Source: Cordilura impudica | Lineage: Eukaryota; Arthropoda; Insecta; Diptera; Scathophagidae | Direction of reading: 5' to 3' | Assembly (NCBI GenBank): GCA_963682025.1 | Contig: OY821518.1 | Coordinates: forward strand, 224,607,070 to 224,671,069 | Length of the DNA stretch: 64,000 nt | Shown here: positions 11,963 to 25,165 of the stretch, piece after piece | Layout of the letters: each line of letters starts with the position of its first letter | How positions within the stretch are numbered: the stretch's first letter is position 1 | Position numbers and translations under genes: made by a program | Notes under the pieces: model-generated | What the model saw: only the letters and a program-made list of their open reading frames with translations | Databases searched by the model: none | What the model was told of the DNA's origin: nothing

Positions 11963-12816
11963 AACAAGTAAGAGTGATAAATTCGGCTCTGCCAAATTTT
12001 TGATACCCTCCACCTGCATCTTAAACTCTATATTACACCCAATGTTGTAAACTGTTTACCGATACTGAAACATTAACTCCGAATACAAAATTCAAATGAT
12101 TCTTGGCTAAAAATTATTATTATTAAAAATAAGCTAATTTTATAATATTTTTAACTGAATTGTTTTTTATTTTTATCTGTATTACATTTAATACAAAAAT
12201 AAATACATAAAAATAACAGGTAAGAAACTAAATATAGAAATTTAAACTTTTAATTTTTAATATTAAATTTTTAATTTTTGGTTTTTAATTTTTAATTTTT
12301 ATGTATTAATTATTAATTTTTAATTTTTCTTTATTAATATTTATCTTTCATTACTCATTTTCCATTTTTCAGTTTTCAATTTTAAATTTTCATTTTCCAT
12401 TTTCCAATTTTCATTTTCCATTTTTCAATTTTCAATTTTTATTTTCCATTTTTCAATTTTCATTTTTCATTTTTCAATTTCATTTTCCATTTTCAATTTT
12501 GCATTTTCCATTTTTCATTTTTCATTTTTCAATTTTAAATTTTCTTTTTCCATTTTCCATTTTTCAATTTTCAATTTTTATTTTCCATTTTTCAATTGTC
12601 ATTTTCCATTTTTTAATTTCATTTTCAATTTTGCATTTTCCATTTTTTCATTTTAAATTTTCTTTTTCCATTTTCCATTTTTCATTTTGCAATTTTCATT
12701 TTCCATCTTTCCTTTTTAATTTTTCAATTCCCATTTTCCATTTTTCATTTTCCATTTTTCAATTTCATTTTTAATTTTCCATTTTTGAATTTTGTTTTTC
12801 TTCCATATTGGCGATT
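11963..12816 (+). mobile_element. DINE-1-like element (family A) with microsatellite core, 3' part lost
   Basis: It begins AACAAGTAAGAGTGATAAAT and continues with TTAAACTCTATATTACACCC, TTGGCTAAAAATTATTA and AACAGGTAAGAAACTAAATA, as does the copy at 20303. It then enters a simple-repeat core (12238-12790) and ends at CTTCCATATTGGCGAT. INE-1/DINE-1 elements are non-autonomous rolling-circle (Helentron-type) elements; assignment is by resemblance from memory. Confidence 0.65.
12238..12790. repeat. TTTTTAA then TTTTCCATTTTTCA simple-repeat array
   Basis: The first part is (TTAATTTT)n and the second is imperfect (TTTTCATTTTCCA)n. Long Phe/His/Ser open frames here are a by-product of the repeat. 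Confidence 0.9.
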
Positions 12817-13622
12817 TTTTATACCCTCCACTCCAGTGTGCAGAGGGTATATATAAGTTTGTCATTCCGTTTGTAATAATTAGAAAAACAATTTTGGACC
12901 CCATAAAAAATATATATTTGTGATCCTTATAACAACCGGAGTTGATAGAGCGATGTCCGTCTGTCCGTCTATGGAAATCACGATGGCGGCATCTATCGGG
13001 CAGCTAGGGCGCTCGCTGACATAAAAAATGATTCATTAACATCCTGAAAAGTTTGCTATTTAAAATCGTCCAAATCGGTCGTTTAGGGCCCGAGATTTGA
13101 ATGAAGAACTAAAAAAAGTCTTGAAAAAATATAATTTTCTATGTTGTTCTTGTCACGATCACGCCCTCAATAGGACAGCTAGGGTGATCCTTTTTAGTGA
13201 GAATGATTCACCAAATTCATGGGAAGATTTCTATTTAAAAAATCATTAAAATCGGTGGAACAAGTCCAGGGAAATCTCTGAAAAAGTAAAAAAAAATGAA
13301 AAATATGATGTTTCTATATTGTTCTCGTTGTTATTCTAAATGTTGTGTTGTTGTCATAGCTGGACTTGTTGTTTTTGTGGTCGTTGTGGTAATAATATAA
13401 TAAAAACTAACCCTTTGTACATTTTTTTTATTAACTCTGGTAGAAAAATTTAAAAGTTTCCATTGTTTTGGCATCTCTCTAAAAATTTGTTAGATCATTT
13501 CTGTTATTACCACGAGCCTGCCTGCAAAATTTCAAATCGAATGGCTCACGGTAAATTGGTTAAAATCGATCCAAAATTTTTTCGACAAGCAGACACTACG
13601 AGTTAATATAAAGGGAGTAAAA
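12817..13622 (-). mobile_element. DINE-1-like element (family C)
   Basis: The plus-strand start is ATACCCTCCACTCC...GCAGAGGGTATA, then GTTTGTCATTCCGTTTGTAA, GACCCCATAAA, GATCCTTATAACAAC and GTCCGTCTGTCCGTC. This head is classic for INE-1/DINE-1-like elements. The other end is CAGACACTACGAGTTAATA. It is reverse in sense to the family A copy just left of it. Its inner part is repeated at 15226-15925. Confidence 0.65.
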
Positions 13623-15157
13623 ATTCACCAGCATCTAAAGCAAATAATGCTAAAATACCTAGTTGTTAATAAAAAGAAAACAATGTAAATTTAGCAAAAA
13701 AAAAATTTTCATGTATTAATTTATTTCAAGAGAAAAACACAAAAATAACGTTTGATGTTGTATTTTTCGTGTGTAATATTTACATACACATACACACACA
13801 TATTAAATAATACAAATAATATTCATATATTCTATATATGTGTACCCATAATAACCGCAATGTATAAATAAATCGGTATATTATTTTATTTATATAAAAT
13901 TCTGAAATATTTTGTTTTAGGGAAAATACATTTCTTTTGCATTAACAAACAGAGTGTAACTTCATTTTGCTCAGTGTGACTATGCCACAGTAGATGGCGC
14001 CACAATTTTTTTTTTCTAATTAGCTTTGCAATAGTTATTTCTATTTTAACATGAATGTTAACATTTTCAATTAGATATCAAACACAATAATGTTAAAAGT
14101 ATACACAGAGCTGAATAAAGAAGAAACAATGTGTTTTTTGCTTTAAAAACAGTTCTACATATAAAATTATTATTCTGCTTTACCTATAAAATATCTGATT
14201 GCGATTACATCTAATTTTTAAAAATTGTTTATAATTACTAAAGCATTATTTATTTATTTAGTATTTATGTGAATAAATACAAAATTGCACTTTTTTAATT
14301 TTCCATTCAAATTTAAGAAAATATCAATTCTAAAAACTGGAATTAAAATTTCCAATTATAATTTAGAAAATATTAACTGAATTTCAGAAAATCATATCAA
14401 AACGTCGGAAATAATAATTTTAAATTTAGAAGACATCAATTGCATCTTTAATATACATATAAATTTTATTCGTTAAACACAAATTGCAATTCCAAAAAAA
14501 GACACCAAATATGTTTACATTTAAAAAATTTTACATTTAAAAAAAATATTGACATTCAGGAGAAATTAATAGCTTTTCAGTACCGCGATTCAGTAATTTC
14601 TTTTAACGATAGTGGAATCGTTAAAAAAAGAAAATTGCAAAATTATCAGTAAAATTTGTAAACGATATTCGGTATTGTTAAAGTCAGCTGTTGTTATCTA
14701 AACGACAACCATTTTTTGTTGTTTATTCAATCGATAAAAACTTAAATTTTTAGGTTGAAATGTCGTCATACATAAATAAAAATCATAAAATAGTGAAAAT
14801 ATTTTGCTTTAATTAAAAAACTTTTTTATATAAATAAAAAAATTAAATAGCATATTCAATTCATTATTTCATTTTCAAATAAATACACAGAAATATTAGC
14901 AAAAAAAATAAAGATATTAAACATAAACATAAAATCATCCTGTCAAACACGAAGTAATTTATTTTTTTTATTCTTCTTTGTGTTTTTCGCTTATTTTGAC
15001 AGAGATGCCACTCGTTTACAATTTAAATAAATAGAAAAATAGATTTGTCGACTGTCGTTAAGATGTATGTACTTAGTGAATCACTTAATCCTTAGTGCAA
15101 ACAACAATAGCTGTCGATATATTTTGCGATTGTCGGATCGTTGAAATTTACAGAATC
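12922..15157 (+). repeat. 2.3-kb tandem duplication, copy 1
   Basis: It starts GATCCTTATAACAACCGGAG and ends GGATCGTTGAAATTTACAGA. It includes most of the family C element plus flanking unique DNA such as AGTAGATGGCGCCACAATTT and AACGACAACCATTTTTTGTT. Copy 2 follows 68 bp later. The unit step is 2,304 bp. Confidence 0.9.
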
Positions 15158-15225
15158 ATACTACAGAAAACATTTATTTATATTCAATGAATTTTAGAAA
15201 ACGTCAAATGATATTTAAGAATTGC

Positions 15226-17585
15226 GATCCTTATAACAACCGGAGTTGATATAGCGATGTCCGTCTGTCCGTCTGTGGAAATCACGATGACGGCATCAAT
15301 CGGGCAGCTAGGGTGCTCGTTAACATAAAACATGATTCACTAACATCCTGAGAAGTTTGCTATTTAAAATCGTCCAAATCGGTCAATTAGGGCCCGAGAT
15401 TTGAATGAAGAACTAAAAAAAGTCTTGAAAAAATATAATTTTCTATGTTGTTCTTGTCCCGATCACGCCCTCAATAGGACAGCTAAGGTGATCATTTTCA
15501 GTGAGAATGATTCACCAAATCCATGGGAAGATTTCTATTTCAAAAATCATTAAAATCGGTGGAACAGGTCCAGGGAAATCTCTGAAAAATTAAAAAAAAT
15601 GAAAAATATGATGTTTCTATATTGTTCTTGTTGTTATTCAAAATGTTGTATTGTTGTCATAGCTGGACTTGTTGTTTTGGTGGTCATTGTGGTAATAATA
15701 TAATAAAAACTAACCCTTTGTACATTTTTTTATCAACTCTGGTAGAAAAATTTAACAGTTTCCATTGTTGTGGCATCACTACAAACATTTGTTAGATTAT
15801 TTCTGTCATTGGCACGAGCCTGCCAGCAAAGTTTCAGATCGATTGGGTCACAGGAAAGGGGTTAAAATCGATCCAAATATTTTCGACAAGCAGACACTAC
15901 GAGTTAATATAAAGGGAGTAAAAATTCACCAACATCTAACGCAAATAATACTAAAATACTTAGTTGTTAATAATAAAAAACAATGTAAATTTAGCAAAAA
16001 AAAAAAAAAATTATGTATTAATTTATTTAAAGAGAAAAACACAAAAATACATATATATACATACACATATTAAATAATATAAATAATATATGTACATATA
16101 TTCTATATACATACGTATGTATGTATATCCATAATAACTGCATGTTAGAAATAAATCGGTATATTATTTTATTTAGATACATATTTACGTATGTATATCC
16201 ATAATAACTGCATGTTAGAAATAAATCGGTATATTATTTTATTTACATAAAATTCTGCAACATTTTGTTGTGGGGAAAATACATTTCTTTTGCATTAACA
16301 GAGTGTCACTTCATTCTGCTCAGCGTGACTATGCCGCAGTAGATGGCGCCACAATTTTTGTTCTAATTAGCTTTGCAATAGTTATTTCTATTTTAACATG
16401 AATGTCAATATTTTCAAATAGATATTATACATAACAATGTTAAGAGTATACACGGGCTGGTCTTTTATTTCATATGTTTTTCATTATTCTTTTACAAATA
16501 TTAACATAAGTTTGGCATATTAACTTTTTGTTGTCTTTACAAAATACAGTTACCGAGTTCATCAATGAGTTTTTTGCTTTCAAAACAGTTCTACATAGTT
16601 ATATAGAATTATTATTCTGCTTGACCTACAAAATATCTGATTGCGATTACATCTAATTTTTAAAAATTGTTTATAATTACTAAAGCATTATTATTCACAT
16701 AAATACAAAATTGCACTTTTTAAATATTCAATTCAAATATAGGAAAATATCAATTCTAAAAATTGGAATTAAAATTTCCAATTATAAATTAGAAAATATT
16801 AATTGAATTTCAGAAAATCATATCAAAACGTCGGAAATAATAATTTTAAATTTAGAAGACATCAATTGCATCTTTAATATATAAATTTTTTTCGTTAAAC
16901 ACAAATTGAAATTCCAAAAAAAAAAAACAACAAATATGTTTACATTTAAAAAATGTTTACGTTTAAAAAAAATATTGACATTCAGGAGAAATTAATAGCT
17001 TTTCAGTACCGCGATTCAGTAACTTCTTTTAACGATAGTCGTATCGTTAAAAAATACCAAAATTATCAGTAAAATTTTTAAATGATATTCGCTATTGTTA
17101 AAGTCAGCTATTGTTGTTATCTAAACGACAACCATTTTTGTGTTGTTTATTCAATCGATAAAAACTTAAATTTTTAGGTTGAAATGTCGTCATACATAAA
17201 TGAAAATCATAAAATAGTGAAAATATTTTGCTTTAATTAAAAAACTTTTTTATATAAATAAAAAAATTAAATAGCATATTCAATTCATTATTTCATTTTC
17301 AAATAAATAAACAGAAATATTAATAAAAAAAAAAATAAAGATATTAAACATAAACATAAAATCATCTTGTCAAACACGAAGTAATTTGTTTTTTTCTATT
17401 CTTCTTTGCGTTTTTCGCTTATTTTGGCAGAGATGCCACTCATTTACAATTTAAATAAATAGAAAAATAGATTGGTCGACTGTCGTTAAGATGTATGTAC
17501 TTAGTGAATGACTTAATCCTTAGTGCAAACAACAATAGCTTTCGATATGTTTTGCGATTGTCGGATCGTTGAAATTTACAGAATA
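15226..17585 (+). repeat. 2.3-kb tandem duplication, copy 2
   Basis: Collinear with 12922-15157 with modest divergence. Differences are a local duplication of about 70 bp (16120-16250, containing ATAATAACTGCATGTTAGAA twice), an extra segment near 16455-16570 and small indels. The duplicated material includes a family C DINE-1-like piece at 15226-15925. No gene is duplicated. Confidence 0.9.
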
Positions 17586-19499
17586 AAATATAAACTTTAA
17601 TATAATATAAAAACTTTTTAAAATTCAATTAACCGAAGAAGAACATTAACAACTAATTTTTATGTATATCAAACAAAAAACTAAAATTTTTGAAAATGAG
17701 CGAATTCACTTAATTGTGAATAAGTTCGAAAATAATCAATCGAGTTTTATGGCCGACATCTCATTTTGTTCCTATTACATGTGGCTTTGCGAAAAAAACA
17801 ATAAATCCGATTTTGCAGTTTTCGATTTTTTATGATTTTTTTAAAACAAAAAAATTTGATATTTACACCTGAAAATATATTTTTTGCTTAAATTTTTTAT
17901 TATAACTCCAAAACTACTGAGCCGATTGAAACTTAATATATAAACATATTAACGGTTATGCAAATCTGAATTTTCCTAAGTTTATTTTAATAATATCGGA
18001 CTTACCCTTTTGAAGTTATCATTAATTATGTGGAGAAACGTCCAAAAAATTTTAAATGTTATTTAAAAATTTAAAAAAAAAGAACCTCTCCATAGAATTT
18101 AAAATTTGGACCACATTTGTACTACTGGAACCACAATACATAAAAATTGTATAGTAGTTTTTGATCGGCTTGAAATTTTTTCGTATTTGTTGCCTTGTGT
18201 AATTCAAAAACTTTTCTAGTACAAAATCGAAATACTTCTCAAAATATATATCTTGACTTATGCCACTTTCAAACTAATTGGCTCATATGTGAGCAACATA
18301 TGTGAGAACAATTTGTTGTACCTAAAATTTATTCTATGTGAAGAAAAATATTAAAATTTTAGGAATTTTTTAACTGGTTTTGGAAGGAAGGGGCTATACG
18401 GTAGGAATAATTAAGTAGAAGTCGAAATGGAAATTTTTATATGAATTTTAATACGATTAGTTTTATGAAAATTGTTTTGTTTTGCTCTTATACCTAGGAA
18501 TTGTCTCAGCATCAGCCTGATACCAAAAGAATATGAAAAAATCCAGATTTCTATAATAAGAATCCATATGTTTTTGAGAATAAGGAGATCTCTAGCTTCC
18601 TATTGATATATCTCCCATGTTAGGCAACTACTAGTTTATTCCAAGCAGGAGTCTAAACAATGCATACTTCGGACGAATCGGCGCCATAGAAGGCTCCAAA
18701 ATAATGTTCTTATAGCAACTAATCCACCATAAATTATTTGTCATTCGCTTTAATCCACTTAATACAGACATAACAAAAATAACAACACTAAAAAATACAA
18801 TCGACCACAGTTCTCTTGTAAATGTTTTTAATAAATTAGTTCCTGTTGTTCAAGCTCGAAAAATACAACAATCATCATAAAAAGAATATTTATCCATTTA
18901 GGGTGTGCCATTTTTACCACCATTATTTCTATGTCGCTTATTCATTTCAATACAGTTTCACTGTGCAACTTCCTGGTGCTTTTTAAAAATCACTTGTTTC
19001 AGGATATTCCCAAAGAACCTTCCCCCTTTTTTATTTGTGTTTAGTTGGTGGGGTAGTGTTATAAAATATATGTATGTAAAAAAACTGTTAGCAAGTGGTA
19101 AATACATTTTAGTTAGTAATTAATTACTTTGTCGGTTTGGTTTGGTGTTTTATGCAACATTGTTCACAAGTCCTTTCTTAACTAAGTACCTAAAGCAGTC
19201 GCCACCCCGCTATCAAAGTAGAGTAGTTTAAGGATTTGTATGTATTTAGGTAGCTAATAGCTAATATGCATTAGCTAAAGTACTGCCATAAGTTTATTAT
19301 TCTTTAGCACAGAGCAGCTAAAATATTGCAATATCTGTTAAGGAATTTAACTATGAATTTCTAAGAAGGATTGAGAAAACAAGAAGAAAATGGTTAAAGT
19401 GTTTATAAAGCATTTATAAATCAATAACAAACTAAATGAGCATTATTAAAACATAAATTAGTCCCTCATGAATTTAAATCGAACAAATAGATACGTGCT
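17586..19499. other. AT-rich DNA, no gene recognised
   Basis: Short reading frames only. A stretch around 17880-18010 (AACTCCAAAACTACTGAGCC) has the look of non-coding transposon sequence but I cannot name it. Confidence 0.4.
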
Positions 19500-19945
19500 T
19501 GGGAAAAAAAGTATACACTTATTAAAAAAAGTATCCGTAGACCTAAAATTAAAATTGTCATAAACAAAGTACTAAGGTTTTTATTTATTTTGTTTTAAAT
19601 TTCGTTTTACTAACAGCAAAATAGTTCACTTTTCGCGCTCAGTTATTTTGGAGAGGCGACTAGAACGAGGTTTTGACAAAATTGAAGTTTTGAACGATGT
19701 ACTGTCTAAGGAATGGATTCTGCTTATGAGCCGAGCTATATCACGAAAATACTTAGCCTTATTTCTAAGCTATAGTATAAGTTTTTCCTCGTCAGCACCG
19801 ATTTCTTTGATTTTGGGACTCATCTCAAAATATAGTTTCCAAAAGAAATATAAATGAGTCAAATCAACTTTCTACATTACATACTTGGTGGGATTTCCCT
19901 AATTCTGAATGTACGAATACTTTTTCTGGCGCTTGTGATTTCTAC
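19500..19945 (-). mobile_element. Truncated Tc1-like element with transposase N-terminus
   Basis: Left AAAAAAAGTATCCGTAGACC and the inward-read right AGAAAAAGTATTCGTACATT are inverted repeats of Tc1 type. Minus-strand reading of 19560-19870 gives MSPKIKEIGADEEKLIL, a stop, then NKAKYFRDIARLI, KPRSSRLSKITERE: the N-terminal DNA-binding region of a Tc1-type transposase (compare the family's RKLTERE). The catalytic domain is absent. Confidence 0.7.
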
Positions 19946-20302
19946 GTTGTAAACATAAAAATTTAAGTATAAACGTTCCGTAAGTTTTTTTAAGGAAAGT
20001 TCCCAATGTGTCAATGTTGCCAATGGTTCGTACTTCAAAATATTTTATTAAAATTTTTATTAATATATAAATTTTTCATCTTCATTTGTACGGATACATT
20101 TGTTGGTATCCTGTTTAGACAGGCCATCATTTTCAAGAAGGATCTGTTAATAACTTTGTTTCTTCTTAACCTGAAAAAATAATTTCGATGTCATTTTATA
20201 GGTTGATCGTTTTATTGACCTTTTAACACAAAAAATATTTCGTATTTTATTATTTCTAAGATACACCGCATTCAAACTAAAAAATGACGAACATCAAGGT
20301 AA
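19946..20302. other. No feature recognised
   Basis: AT-rich sequence between the Tc1 fragment and the DINE-1-like element. Confidence 0.4.
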
Positions 20303-20727
20303 AACAAGTAAAAGTGTTAAATTCCTATGCACCTGCGTCTTAAACTCAATATTACACCCAATGTTGAGTACGGCTACCACTTTAAAACTATTGCCGATAC
20401 TGAAACATATATCCGAATACCAATTAAATTTTAAGTTAATTGTTTTCTTTTTGGTCAGTTTCTATTATAATTTATTTTTATAAAAAATAATGATCATGTG
20501 TGTGTTCTATAGAAAGAATTAATTACTATTTGATTGCTAGAGTAGAAATCATATAAGTTCTCAAGTCCTTCATAGGACACTAACGAAATTCATTATTTAA
20601 CACAGCCGGTGTTATAATACCAAAAGTTTGATCCCTCTTAGAATGTTTGAGACCTTAGAAGTTATACAATAATTAAAAACAAGAAAATGCAAATGATTCT
20701 TGGCTAAAAATTATTAATATTTAAAAC

Positions 20728-21384
20728 TAGCTGACCTGGGCAAACGTTGTTTTGCCTTCAAATTTTATTTTCACTGCAAGTCTGGTTCCGTTGCAAAGTC
20801 ATGGCAGATTTAAATTTCGAAGAAGAATGAAAGGTGCACTAAATCGACATAGCAATTATTGTTCAAATACCGTTTACTGAAGCAGAAATAATGGATTTAT
20901 TTATTTTTGATAGCTGGGCCCGGTCCACGTTGCTGGCCGCTTATCGCGCTAATCTCTATCGGGCAAAACACAAACAAACTAAATATTGCGTCATCTGTCG
21001 GACGAACTTCAAATTACACAGAAACACTCCTCACGCCCCATAGAGCATGTACATAAAGCTTGGTCAAAACTGGTGCAGTAGTTCTTGAGTTACGGTGCAA
21101 AAACACAAAAAAATAAATATTGCGCCATCTGTCGGAAGAACTTCAAACTACACATGTACATAAAGCTTGGTCAAAATCGGTGCAGTAGTTCTTGAGTTAC
21201 GGTGCAAAAACACAAAAAAACTAAATATTGCGTCATCTGTCGGATGAACTTCAAACTACACAGAAACACTCCTCACGCCCCATAGAGCATGTATATAAAG
21301 TTTGGTCAAAATCGGTGCAGTAGTTCTTGAGTTTAGCGATCACGAACATACACATAATTTCTATATATATATATAGAGATAAGC
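20728..21384 (+). mobile_element. Retroposon-like repeat with three internal units
   Basis: It starts CTAGCTGACCTGGGCAAACG and ends GAGTTTAGCGATCACGAACA followed by a TATA tail. Inside, TTGGTCAAAA.TGGTGCAGTA, GAGTTACGGTGCAAAAACAC and CATCTGTCGGA.GAACTTCAAA recur three times. Such CTAGCTGAC...AGCGA(T/A)CAC ends are common in insect dispersed repeats, perhaps RTE-related or SINE-like. The class is uncertain and no ORF is present. Confidence 0.5.
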
Positions 21385-21499
21385 GAATTCTAAAATATTT
21401 TTGTCTGAATTAGCTAGTAATATGTTAACTTAAGGATACATTTAATACAAAAAAAGAACTACATATGTAATGATAATAGGTAAGAATCTAAATATAGAA

Positions 21500-21737
21500 A
21501 TTAAAACTTTTAATATTTAATTTTTAATTTTCAATTTTTAATTTTTAATATTTAATTTTCAATTTTTAATTTTCAATTTTTAATTTTTAATTTTTAATTT
21601 TTAGTTTTTAATTTTTAGTTTTTAATTTTTAATTTTAAATTTTTTTATTTTTTATTTTTTATTTTTTAATTTTTAATTTTTAATTTTTAATTTTTAATTT
21701 TTAATTTTTAATTTTTAATTTTTAATTTTTAATTTTT
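21500..21737. repeat. (TTTTTAA)n simple repeat
   Basis: Nearly pure TTTTTAA/TTTTTAG repeats, interrupted on the right by the palindromic array and resumed at 23779. Confidence 0.9.
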
Positions 21738-23778
21738 AATGATTGAGTTTGAAATTGTTCAGGCTCAAGATCAAATGTTTTTACTTTAAATAAAGTAAAA
21801 GCATTAGCACATTTGTTTCAAAAATTGATCTATGTATATTCTGCATGACAGGTTATACAGCTGTTTCGGGAAGAGTCACCAACCCTCATCAGTAACCAAA
21901 AGCAGTAGATAGTTTGTTTGGTAAAAAGTTAAATTCATATATATTTGCTGAAAACAACCAAATGAGAATTCAAGCAAAAGTTATACTATTTAAGCCTCTT
22001 CCAATATAACAAACTAAAAATAGAACAACTTTGAAACAAATATGATTGTATACGAGTACACATTGCATACTACAATATACATGTTTGTTTTTGTCTTGAA
22101 AAAACAAGAAAAACAATTTGTTTTTGCTAAACTTACATTTAGCGTTAACGGCGTGCCCTCCGTATTTTTAATTTTATTATTTTTTATAAAAATAAAAAAT
22201 CTTATTTTCGATCTTTATCAATTTAATGATTGAGTTTGAAATTGTTCAGGCTCAAGATCAAATGTTTTTACTTTAAATAAAGTAAAAGCATTAGCACATT
22301 TGTTTCAAAAATTGATCTATGTATATTCTGCATGACAGGTTATACAGCTGTTTCGGGAAGAGTCACCAACCCTCATCAGTAACCAAAAGCAGTAGATAGT
22401 TTGTTTGGTAAAAAGTTAAATTCATATATATTTTCTGAAAACAACCAAATGAGAATTCAAGCAAAAGTTATACTATTTAAGCCTCTTCCAATATAACAAA
22501 CTAAAAATAGAACAACTTTGAAACAAATATGATTGTATACGAGTATATATGAATTTAACTTTTTACCAAGCAAACTATCTACTGCTTTTGGTTACTGATG
22601 AGGGTTGGTGACTCTTCCCGAAACAGCTGTATAACCTGTCATGCAGAATATACATAGATCAATTTTTGAAACAAATGTGCTAATGCTTTTACTTTATTTA
22701 AAGTAAAAACATTTGATCTTGAGCCTGAACAATTTCAAACTCAATCATTAAATTGATAAAGATCGAAAATAAGATTTTTTATTTTTATAAAAAATAATAA
22801 AATTAAAAATACGGAGGGCACGCCGTTAACGCTAAATGTAAGTTTAGCAAAAACAAATTGTTTTTCTTGTTTTTTCAAGACAAAAACAAACATGTATATT
22901 GTAGTATGCAATGTGTACTCGTATACAATCATATTTGTTTCAAAGTTGTTCTATTTTTAGTTTGTTATATTGGAAGAGGCTTAAATAGTATAACTTTTGC
23001 TTGAATTCTCATTTGGTTGTTTTCAGAAAATATATATGAATTTAACTTTTTACCAAACAAACTATCTACTGCTTTTGGTTACTGATGAGGGTTGGTGACT
23101 CTTCCCGAAACAGCTGTATAACCTGTCATGCAGAATATACATAGATCAATTTTTGAAACAAATGTGCTAATGCTTTTACTTTATTTAAAGTAAAAACATT
23201 TGATCTTGAGCCTGAACAATTTCAAACTCAATCATTAAATTGATAAAGATCGAAAATAAGATTTTTTATTTTTATAAAAAATAATAAAATTAAAAATACG
23301 GAGGGCACGCCGTTAACGCTAAATGTAAGTTTAGCAAAAACAAATTGTTTTTCTTGTTTTTTCAAGACAAAAACAAACATGTATATTGTAGTATGCAATG
23401 TGTACTCGTATACAATCATATTTGTTTCAAAGTTGTTCTATTTTTAGTTTGTTATATTGGAAGAGGCTTAAATAGTATAACTTTTGCTTGAATTCTCATT
23501 TGGTTGTTTTCAGCAAATATATATGAATTTAACTTTTTACCAAACAAACTATCTACTGCTTTTGGTTACTGATGAGGGTTGGTGACTCTTCCCGAAACAG
23601 CTGTATAACCTGTCATGCAGAATATACATAGATCAATTTTTGAAACAAATGTGCTAATGCTTTTACTTTATTTAAAGTAAAAACATTTGATCTTGAGCCT
23701 GAACAATTTCAAACTCAATCATTAAATTGATAAAGATCGAAAATAAGATTTTTTATTTTTATAAAAAATAATAAAATT
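21738..23778. repeat. Palindromic array of 487-bp units (foldback-like)
   Basis: Direct units run from 21738 (about 1.65 units). The orientation flips near 22543, and inverted units start at about 22543, 23030 and 23517. The units are almost identical; a 63-residue frame recurs unchanged at 22042 (+), 22741 (-) and 23228 (-). The ends read TGATTGAGTTTGAAATTG. The array sits inside simple repeat DNA. The short identical frames have no recognised domain and I do not call them genes. Confidence 0.9.
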
Positions 23779-24390
23779 AATTTTTAATTTTTAATTTTTA
23801 ATTTTAATTTTTAATTATTCATTTTCCATTTTTCATTTTTAATTTTTCGTTTTCCATTTTTCATTTTCCGTTTTTCATTTTCCATTTTCCATTTTCCTGT
23901 TTCCGTTTTTCAATTTTAATTTTAATTTTCCATTTTCCATTCTCCATTTTTCATTTTCTATTTTCCATTTTCCATTTTTCGTTTTTCATTTTTCATTTTT
24001 CATTTTCCATTTTTCATTTTTCATTTTTAATTTTCCTTTTTTAATTTTCTGTTTTCCATTTTTATTTTTCACTTTTGATATTCCATTCATTTTTCATTTT
24101 TCATGTTTCTTTGTTCCATTTTTCATTTTCCATTCTCCATTTTTCAATTTTCAGTTTTCATTTCTCATTTTCAATTTTTTATTTTCCAGTTTTCATTTTC
24201 CATTTTTCATTTTTCGTATTCCATTTTTCATTTCTCATTTTCCATTTTTCATTTTTCTTTTTTTATTTTCCATTTTTCATTTTCCATTCTCCATTTTTCG
24301 TTTTCTATTTTCCATTTTTCCTTTTCCATATTTCATTTTCCATTTTCCAGTTTTCATTTTCCATTTTTCGTTTTCATTTTTTCTTTCATA
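23779..24390. repeat. TTTTTAA then TTTTCCATTTTTCATTTT simple-repeat array
   Basis: Imperfect repeats of the same kind as 12238-12790, ending at CTTTCATATTGGATATTTTA, the same border sequence as the other family A copies. Confidence 0.9.
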
Positions 24391-24929
24391 TTGGATATTT
24401 TATTTTATTATAACGTGATAACGAAAAAAAAAATATGTGGCAATACTACTAACAAGCTCATAGTAGTTGTGTTTGTTGGTATGATTGCATCAATTTTTTG
24501 CGGTTTTTTAACTGTGAATGTTATTGTACAACGATTATGTTCAACCGCTAAAATATTACAACCAACACACTTATGTTTTATGTTTTTTTTTTAGAGGTAA
24601 CTACATATTTTTGCTCGTATCTAAGCACAATGATGCCCGATTTAGTCCATTTTCAATACCAACCAGCTTGGAATTATGGCAAATGATATTATTGGAACCT
24701 AACCCAGTTAAATGTTTTTTTTTTGTGAATGAGAGTGATGCCAATAGTCAGACGGACAGACGGACATCGCCATATCGACTCGAGCTGTGATTAGGATCAA
24801 GAATATATATACTTTATGGGGTCGGAAATTAGTTTTTCGATGCGTTACAAACGGAAAGACAAACCTATATATACCCTCTGCCACTGAGGTGTGAAGGGTA
24901 TAAAGAATTTAAGCACACATGTGAAAAGT

Positions 24930-25165
24930 TTTTATATATGAGTGGTTTTTGCACATTTAATATTTGGTTGAGCCTCCTTTGGCGCGGATAATTGCTCCTA
25001 AGCGGCGAGACATACTCTTTACCAAGCTAAATGTTTCATCAGGTGCAATATTTTCCCATTCTATGCAAAGTGCCTTTTTAAGCAATTCTTTTAATGTAAT
25101 GTGATGCTTTCGTATTTTTTTCTTCAGTAAATACCAAACATGGTCTATGGGATTCGTAACTGAAA
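24930..25165 (-). pseudogene. C-terminal fragment of a Tc1-type transposase
   Basis: Minus-strand reading gives NPIDHVWYLLKKKIRKHHIT, LKELLKKALCIEWENIAPDE and SMSRRLGAIIRAKGGSTKY followed by a stop. This is the classic Tc1-type end (catalytic acid position in NPIxHxW, terminal KGGxTKY). Asp stands where Glu is usual. Nothing upstream of NPID is recognised. Confidence 0.8.

Larger units (their letters stand above)
20303..24903 (+). mobile_element. DINE-1-like element (family A), complete but expanded by insertions
   Basis: The head is AACAAGTAAAAGTGTTAAAT, TTAAACTCAATATTACACCC. The tail is CAGACGGACAGACGGACATCG, GATTAGGATCAAGAATATAT, CTTTATGGGGTC, ACAAACGGAAAGACAAAC and TATATACCCTCTGCC...GGGTATAAA. 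The middle carries the same TTGGCTAAAAATTATTA and AGGTAAGAATCTAAATATAG as the copy at 11963, a TTTTTAA/TTTTCCA core, a retroposon-like insertion (20728-21384) and a palindromic array (21738-23778). A copy without core, insertions or array is only about 430 bp (44453-44886). Confidence 0.7.

Noticed and set aside
12499..12774. Phe/His/Ser-rich frame
   Set aside because: Translation of the TTTTCATTTTCCA simple repeat; the same holds for the frames at 24075-24594.
22042..23419. Three identical 63-residue frames
   Set aside because: They are copies of one repeat unit in both orientations, with no recognised domain; identity reflects the repeat, not selection.
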